Shown here piece by piece: positions 58,048 through 64,000 of a stretch of 64,000 nucleotides of DNA. Both the position numbers and the translations under genes were made by a program. Position 1 is the first letter of the stretch, and each line of letters opens with the position of its first letter. Below the pieces are notes generated by a model, which was given only the letters and a program-made list of their open reading frames with translations, made no database searches and had not been told where the DNA came from. The DNA is from Linnemannia schmuckeri (Eukaryota > Mortierellomycota > Mortierellomycetes > Mortierellales > Mortierellaceae), in the NCBI GenBank assembly GCA_029449235.1, contig JANATG010000005.1, forward strand, positions 124,001-188,000, in the 5' to 3' direction.

Positions 58048-59166
58048 AATTATTATTATTATTGGTTAAAAAGGAAGGGTGAGTTGTTGATGCAGGATGA
58101 AAGTGAAAAAAAGAATGAGTAGGTTGCTAGTGGAGATGAAGAGAATGCTGAGGGAGTGCGAGTGGTAGAGTAAGTAAGTATGAGTGTGTGTTTGTGAGTT
58201 GATGAGGAAAGAAGATGATGAGCTCGCTATTTATTTTCTGTTATTGTTTTTGCCACCAAGGATCAAGTGGTGGCAACATGCCACATCTGGGCTGGAGTGT
58301 ATGTCAATTTAAAAGGAGAATTGTTTGCCACCATTTTTGAGATGGTGATTCAGGGCGGTGCTCCAAACTCCAATAGAATAAAAAGAACATGAAGTATTTT
58401 TCACTCATACGAACTGCACACCCCGCTCTCTTCCTCTAGCACAAGTCGCGTCGCGTGGTCAATTGCTCCACAACAATAGCAACGCCGCAGTCTCCTTCTC
58501 CTCCGTCATTATCCTCGATCGCGTTCTTTGTGTACCCATTCTTGGCATTCAAGTCCGAGGGAGGAAGGAAACAAAAAAATCCTTTCTTTTTTTTTTTGTT
58601 CCTCCCGCCTTGTGCCTTTCTTCCAAACCATGTTCCCGCTCTTCTGCAAATTCGGCAAATTCGACTGCCGAGATGAAGGGTTCTCTGACACGTGATGGAT
58701 CTCCTGCAATAAAACAAAGCCTTTGCACAAATGTTCACTTTGTCAAAGGGAAGTAACTGCAGGAAGAAAAAAAAGGCATCGATCGTCGTTGTCGATATCC
58801 ATTGACAGTCGACAACGGAGAGTGAGAGAGTGTGAGAAAAAAGATGATTGTGGAGAGAGAGAGAAAGAGCAAGTGAGCATGGTAGTAGTTTTCCTGCTGA
58901 CAGAGCAGCAATTGAAATCGTTCCTGTTCTTCCTTGAACCCCTTTTTCATCCTCCGTCCGGTTCGAACTCATTTCTGTGTTCACTTTCAAAGTTCTCTCG
59001 GCTGCCCCTCTCCACTCCCTTTTCTTTTTCTGCTTTTTCTTCTCCTTTTTTCTCTCCTTTCTCTCTTTCCCTTTCTTTTCTTCAATAACCCCTCGACGAT
59101 CGTTGCAATCTCCCCTCATCACTCTCGTTACCTTTCATTTGTACATTCCCTCCTCCATCAGCACTC
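58048..59166. promoter_or_regulatory. Divergent promoter region with three PACE-like motifs near the ligase
   Basis: 1.1 kb between divergent starts. TTTGCCACC occurs at 58,249-58,257 and 58,324-58,332, and GGTGGCAAC at 58,269-58,277. The first two are exact reverse complements of GGTGGCAAA, the yeast proteasome-associated control element bound by Rpn4. They lie 200-285 bp upstream of the ligase start. A CT-rich leader (about 58,990-59,160) precedes the hydrolase start. No coding exon supported. Confidence 0.45.
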
Positions 59167-60408
59167 ATGTCGCCAGCCAAACAACAAACTCCTGCTCAGA
59201 AAAAGGCCTCCAGCTCATACAAGCCCCAGCCGATCGTACTCACCGCACTCGATGGATACCTGCTCAGCGGCTCCCTCTTCCTCCCTCCAGGACCTATCGT
59301 CACCTCTCGCCCTCCTACATCCCAACCTTCCAACCATGACAACTCCAACCTCGCCGAGGGTGCAACCCACAAGCAGGACATCGAGGCCCTGACAAAAGTT
59401 GTCATCATCAGCGCCGCCACAGCCACGATCCAGGACTTTTACTTCAAGTTTGCGATCTATCTCTCTCAGGAACTCGGTTTCATCGTCGTCTCCTACGACA
59501 ACCGCGGCATTGGTCGCTCCCTCCCTGGATCCGAATCGCTCCAATTCCTCAAGGCTGCTGCCGATAATGGACCCCTCCCCACTACCGGCAGTACTCCATC
59601 GCCACCTTTGCCCCCCAAATCGACTTCAGCCAGCAATGGATCGTCAGCGGACTCGTCGATCGAAAAGGATAAAAAGAAAAAGGACGACAAAAAGAAAAAG
59701 AACCCATTGATCGGATTCGAGGCAACGATCGTCGAATGGTCGACCAAGGATCTCCCCGGCGTCTTCAACTATGTCCTCCAGCACTTCCCCGACAGCCCCA
59801 CACTCTTTGTCGGACATTCCGTTGGAGGACATATCTTGCCTGGACTCGACTCTTATTATACCCGGAATCTGGAGCGTGTCCTCTTTGTCAGTGTCACGTC
59901 GGCCTACTGGCGCCATATGAACAGCCCGCTGTTCACCTACTGGTTCTTCCACATGGCGTCGCCAATCGTCAACAGACATTATGGATACTTCCCAGGCAAG
60001 ACGTTTTGGGGTTCGATGGAGGACATGCCGACGGGATGTCTCGAGACGTGGGGCTTCTGGAGCAAGCACCGGGACTACATGCTGGGCGGAAACCCGGAGT
60101 GGAAGCCTAACTTTGAGCTGTTCAAGGTGCCGATCTATTCGATTTACTTTTCGGACGATGACTTTTCTTCGACGTCGGCGCCGTTCATTATGGATTTGAT
60201 CCCGAACACGCAGAAGAGATGTGTCGGTGTCAGGCCGGTTGAGGATCTGAACATGAAGAAGGTTGGACACATGGGGTTCTTTTTCAATTCTTGCAAGCAA
60301 AAGCTGTGGGACTCTGTTGTGCGGTCGTGGTTCGTCGATGGTCGTGCGCTGGATATCGAGGCCATCCGGGAGCATGCCGCACTGGAGAGCAGCTATGCTC
60401 GCTTGTAA
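59167..60408 (+). CDS. Alpha/beta hydrolase of the COG4757 type, 413 aa
   Basis: Single-exon gene with a full alpha/beta-hydrolase signature: an oxyanion-side segment VVIISAATATIQDFY, VVSYDNRGIGRS, the nucleophile elbow GHSVGGH (Ser218), candidate Asp in FSDDDFSS (~330-332) and catalytic His in KVGHMGFFF (His368). The segments SAYWRHMNSPL, GYFPGKTFWGSMEDMPTG and WGFWSKHRDYML match the bacterial-style predicted-hydrolase family COG4757. The substrate is unknown. A disordered insert at about residues 125-180 (Pro/Ser-rich, then a Lys/Asp run) interrupts the fold before WSTKDLPGVF and is unlike bacterial members. Start MSPAKQQTPAQKKASS follows a CT-rich leader; no signal peptide, so probably cytosolic. 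A bacterial origin is possible but not shown. Confidence 0.85.
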   Translation: MSPAKQQTPAQKKASSSYKPQPIVLTALDGYLLSGSLFLPPGPIVTSRPPTSQPSNHDNSNLAEGATHKQDIEALTKVVIISAATATIQDFYFKFAIYLSQELGFIVVSYDNRGIGRSLPGSESLQFLKAAADNGPLPTTGSTPSPPLPPKSTSASNGSSADSSIEKDKKKKDDKKKKNPLIGFEATIVEWSTKDLPGVFNYVLQHFPDSPTLFVGHSVGGHILPGLDSYYTRNLERVLFVSVTSAYWRHMNSPLFTYWFFHMASPIVNRHYGYFPGKTFWGSMEDMPTGCLETWGFWSKHRDYMLGGNPEWKPNFELFKVPIYSIYFSDDDFSSTSAPFIMDLIPNTQKRCVGVRPVEDLNMKKVGHMGFFFNSCKQKLWDSVVRSWFVDGRALDIEAIREHAALESSYARL

Positions 60409-60877
60409 AATATCTTTCTTTTCCCCTTTAATTAAAAAATTATCATGTGACTCGAATATGATCGTCGCCTTTTTTTTTTTGTTTGTCCTTTTTTTTTGAG
60501 CCAATCTTCCAGCGCGTCGTTCGGTCGTTTCTCTTCTAAACTCATCGAGCAGCACTTCCGCCTTGACCGAACACGCGGACGACCGACACCAGGCTACAAA
60601 AACACAAGGGCCAGGAAGACCTTCGGGCTAGTACACCAAAGCAATCATCACCGTCGATTCCAGTAACCATTCAAACCCGGGATCACTTTAATTTCACCAC
60701 CCAGCAAAAACACTCACCCCATTATACTCACGCAACCATTACTCTATCACTCCAGCAAGCTTTGCCCACTAAAATATTCGTGAAGAGACGCCACCAACCA
60801 ACCAATCCATCAGGAAGACTCCTCTTCCTCCATTTCATCGCGTCACCTCCGGAAGGCCATCAACCTCTCCTCTCCCG

Positions 60878-63800
60878 ATGGCAAAGTTGTCATCCCAAAA
60901 CGGCGCTCGCCAGGGCTCAGAACAGCCTCTCCAAATACCAACAACGGCTCCCAGAAACGTCTCTTCAGTAATAACAAAAACAAACAAACGGATCTTTGTG
61001 GACCCGAAAGGACACCCATTACAGATCTGCGTCTCTAAAACTGTTCCCGACCGTGAATCCGTAGAGTCGAAGATTAGGGTACGCGTTCAGCCTCCTTCAA
61101 TTCTTTGTCTAAAGAATATTTATTTTAAACTGCACCTACCGAGACTGTCGACCACGCCTTTATTCATACGAAAATTGTTTCTTTTTATTACACTAGGAAT
61201 ATGGAGGTATCCCAACCTACGAGGAAAGTAAGGCTGCCATAAAGCTGGGAGCGCCAGGACGGAGTACACAGGAGATCATGTTCTCAGTGGATTGGGTGGA
61301 CGATTGTATAAAGGATCAAAGGCTTATTGAGCTCGACACGTTCGCGTACCGGTTGGGAGCCGCTGCCAAGAATACCCGAAGGCCGTTCTCACGCGAGGAT
61401 GATAAGCTACTCGAGGAGTTTGTCAAGTCCAAGAGGGCAGAGAATGCCCCTATCAACGGGAACAAGATTTACGAGGATTTTGCAGAACAAGTAAGGTCTT
61501 TTGTTTCTTGTGCTTAGATAAATGGCAGCATGTGTATGTGTCTTTCGTCTCTACTATAATTTCTTTTTTATCATTCTAATGAACTCAACCTGTTGATATA
61601 GCACACTCATCACACGGCGCAGTCTTGGAGAGAGCGTGCGGTCAATGTTCTGATGCTGACAAGAGATCAATCACCCTACGAGGCCAGCAAGGCAAAGCGG
61701 GAGGAAGCCAGGAGGTTGATGCAGGAAAAACTGGCGGCCGATAAGAAGATGTTGGAGGCTGAACAAAAGAAACCTCTTGAGACTCAGAAGCTACAACGAC
61801 AACAACAGCAGAAACAGAAACAACAAAAGGCAACTCAACAGACACGGACTGGAAACGCATACAGCTCTGTCGAAAGCAACATCCAAGTTGTCGGCAGCGA
61901 TTCAGAAGAAGACGGAGATGAGGCGAGGGGGGAACCGGAACCGTCGTCTCAATTCTTTACACAACAGTTTCCAAATTCCCAGCGGTCTATACTTGATTTG
62001 TCTGACATCGCGTCGACTGATTCTGAGGATCGAAGACACAAGTCCGAGAGGGACGCTCTCATAGCTCGTCGTCGCAGCCACCCGGGCTCCCAGACGAGCA
62101 GGTCTCAGTTACCCGAGTTTCCAGCTACGCAGCCAGTGGACATAATTACGCCAAGTCAAAAGGTTCTACTCGATGAATCATCACCATCACCACCAGCACG
62201 ATCTCCGCCAATACGATCGGTTGAGCCGAAAGACGCTTCTCCAGCTTTCGACAAGGGTTTCTGGCAGGATCAGGGTTACAGCTACGATGTTCCTTCTAAT
62301 AACGACCACACCAGCCTTGTCTCACGCAATGGCGGCGCAAGCAACACAGATATTCTCAACGCTACAGCCGGTCGACAGTATTATCCTAGTGATGCAGACG
62401 AAAGCGACATTTCTGAGCCAAAGCGCCACCAGCCGTCTCCTCAGGGAAGGAGAGTGGCCAAAGCAGTCAGGACTCGACCTGCGACAGTGTCTCCGGTCTC
62501 TAAGAGGATAGCATCGCCAGATTTATTTCAGGATTCAACATTGAAGCGAAATTCAAGGAGGTCTCTGCCGAACAGGAGTTGGAAACAGAATGTCCATCCA
62601 GACGAGCAATTAACGGTAGAAACACCTACAGAGAACGATTTAATTGCTGCACAGGATTTACCCATTTCACCATCGCTATCTGCATGGAGAAACTCGCCCC
62701 AAGCACACCTTTCGATACCCGACACCCTTTCAGTCCCCAACCAAGACATGTCTGTTTCCGTGAATCAAAAGGAAGCGCCTAACATGGATACCTTGCATGG
62801 CCCAGCTGTTGTTGACGATATACAAGAGACGGCGACGGTCAAAAACATACACAAGGATCCGCGCGACGAGTCAGGTGTGGACGACATCGGGGACGAGGCT
62901 GTGTTGGATGATTGGCAGGACGAGCTGGTGCTGGATGATTTCTGTGACGACCCTAAGGAGCAGGACCCAGTGGATGAGCCAGATATGGCGAGATCGCACG
63001 ATGCAGCAGATGTGTCTGGGCAAGATTACTACAACGACTTGACGGATGAGGACGACAAAACTATTGAACAGAGGATATTGGAAAAGAAACAGCACCGGAG
63101 GTTGTCTTCCAATCTACGAAAGCAGAAGCCATCGTCGCTTACCCCAACCCCTGCTGACAACTATGCATCAGAGGTGCGAGAAGCCCGGGACTCGGAGGAT
63201 GATCACTCGACATACAAACTTCCCGCCAAGCTACTCTCTCGTATTTCCACCCAACGGCACCAAAAGCAGATGTCCCAGACTGTCTGGAGTGGGGGGATGT
63301 CGTTCCAGTTCAAGAAACGGTCTGTTTTCAGTCCTGGTCTGGAGGGAGCTGCGAGTGCCACTAGCTCGATCCCAGTGTCAAGGGAAGTGTCGGTTCCAGT
63401 GTCAAAGGAGGCCTCGGTCCCAGCGACTGATGGTGAATTGTCACAGGATGAGGCGGAGACCGATCGATTACCGTTTTCACACAAGAATCAGGAAGCGCAT
63501 GCTGGGGGTTCGGAAGCATCGAGGACTCAGGAGCATGACTTTAGCGTCCAGGTCGAAGTGACGAAGACCCTGACTGTCACCGAGTCGAATGAGGCGACAG
63601 TCACTGATGAAGTCAACGCGCTCGTGGCGGTGAAGGGCGAGCTGGAGGACAATGTTGCTGTTGGAGATCCAGAGGAAAAAGATCAGGAGCAATTAAGCAA
63701 GACTGACCAGCGAACGAGTGATACAGCGCAGGATACCCAGGAGGGAGCCCATGTTTCACCAACGGTTGCCCCGCCGTCTGGTACCCCAAAGTCAGTGTTC

Positions 63801-64000
63801 GAGCAAGTTACAATAGAGGCGTCAGCACTTTCGTCGGGAGCAGAGCTCAAGGATGTTATGCTGGACTACTACTCCGGAGAGGGCGAGGATGAGTCATCGG
63901 ATAGGCGACAGGAACGAGAGCAGTTGTTGTTGTATCTGCGCGATCTGTACCGCAAAGAGATCCGTATTTTGATGCTGCATGAGCTTGTACCAGCGTTGAG
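60878..64000 (+). CDS. RAP1: Telomere-binding protein Rap1 (BRCT + Rap1-type Myb), 3' end outside the window
   Basis: Shelterin component of telomeric chromatin. Three exons are visible: 60878-61078, 61197-61490 and 61602 onward, with the frame open to the window edge (about 964 aa so far). An N-terminal BRCT-like region (KRIFVDPKGHPLQICVS.., GIPTYEESKAAIKLGAPG.., VDWVDDCIKDQRLI) is followed by a Rap1-type Myb domain (RRPFSREDDKLLEEFV.., GNKIYEDFAEQHTHHTAQSW) whose two halves are joined by intron 2 in phase. A Gln/Lys-rich helix and a very long acidic, Ser/Pro-rich disordered region follow. The last visible residues (LLLYLRDLYRKEIRILMLHELVPAL) are helical and may begin the C-terminal RCT protein-interaction domain. 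The start Met (MAKLSSQNGARQ) is the first in frame. Confidence 0.85.

Noticed and set aside
1..64000. CRISPR array, bacterial operons, terminators or ribosome binding sites
   Set aside because: No regularly spaced direct repeats were seen, and the DNA is eukaryotic with spliceosomal introns.

Overview
The window reads as nuclear DNA of an early-diverging filamentous fungus, most likely Mortierellomycota/Mucoromycota (Mortierella-like). The reasons are short introns with branch-point-like CTAAC/CTGAC, CT-rich leaders, long low-complexity intergenic DNA, a genuine ferritin (absent from most Dikarya), a spliced tRNA-Tyr, and fungal-type MED5, APC8 and Rap1. All gene models were built by hand from splice signals; in most of them the summed exon lengths give an intact reading frame.

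Left block (1-12.4 kb): a secreted protein of unknown function (-), anaphase-promoting complex subunit APC8/CDC23 (-, ten exons), Mediator subunit MED5/NUT1 (+, nine exons) and ferritin (-). Middle block (16.2-52.2 kb): a Kre9/Knh1-like single-pass membrane protein (+), mitochondrial aconitase (+), two large disordered proteins in divergent orientation, a Rab GTPase (+), HMG-CoA lyase (+) ending in a peroxisomal SKL tripeptide, a methyltransferase with a histidine-rich insert (-), and a small hypothetical ORF (-). Right block (55.8-64 kb): an ATP-dependent DNA ligase with a C-terminal PBZ zinc finger (-), an alpha/beta hydrolase of the COG4757 type (+), and the telomere protein Rap1 (+, cut by the window end).

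The most striking feature is a 3,669-bp inverted repeat. Positions 12,556-16,224 recur in reverse at 52,177-55,845; every landmark pair sums to 68,401, so there is no net indel between the arms, homopolymers included. Each arm begins exactly at an intron-containing tRNA-Tyr(GTA) gene and ends exactly at a tRNA-Gly(TCC) gene, and homology stops at the tRNA ends. The arms enclose about 36 kb with seven confident genes. Inside each arm are two diverged copies of a ~0.9-kb unit ending in a conserved hairpin-rich 130-bp element.

Three mobile elements are visible: a 942-bp MITE with perfect 31-bp terminal inverted repeats and a 9-bp target duplication (16.4-17.3 kb), a second ~0.53-kb MITE-like element (49.3-49.8 kb), and a tRNA-derived SINE with a poly(A) tail and perfect 14-bp target duplication (55.96-56.42 kb). 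The functional genes are mostly housekeeping; no biosynthetic or defence cluster was found.
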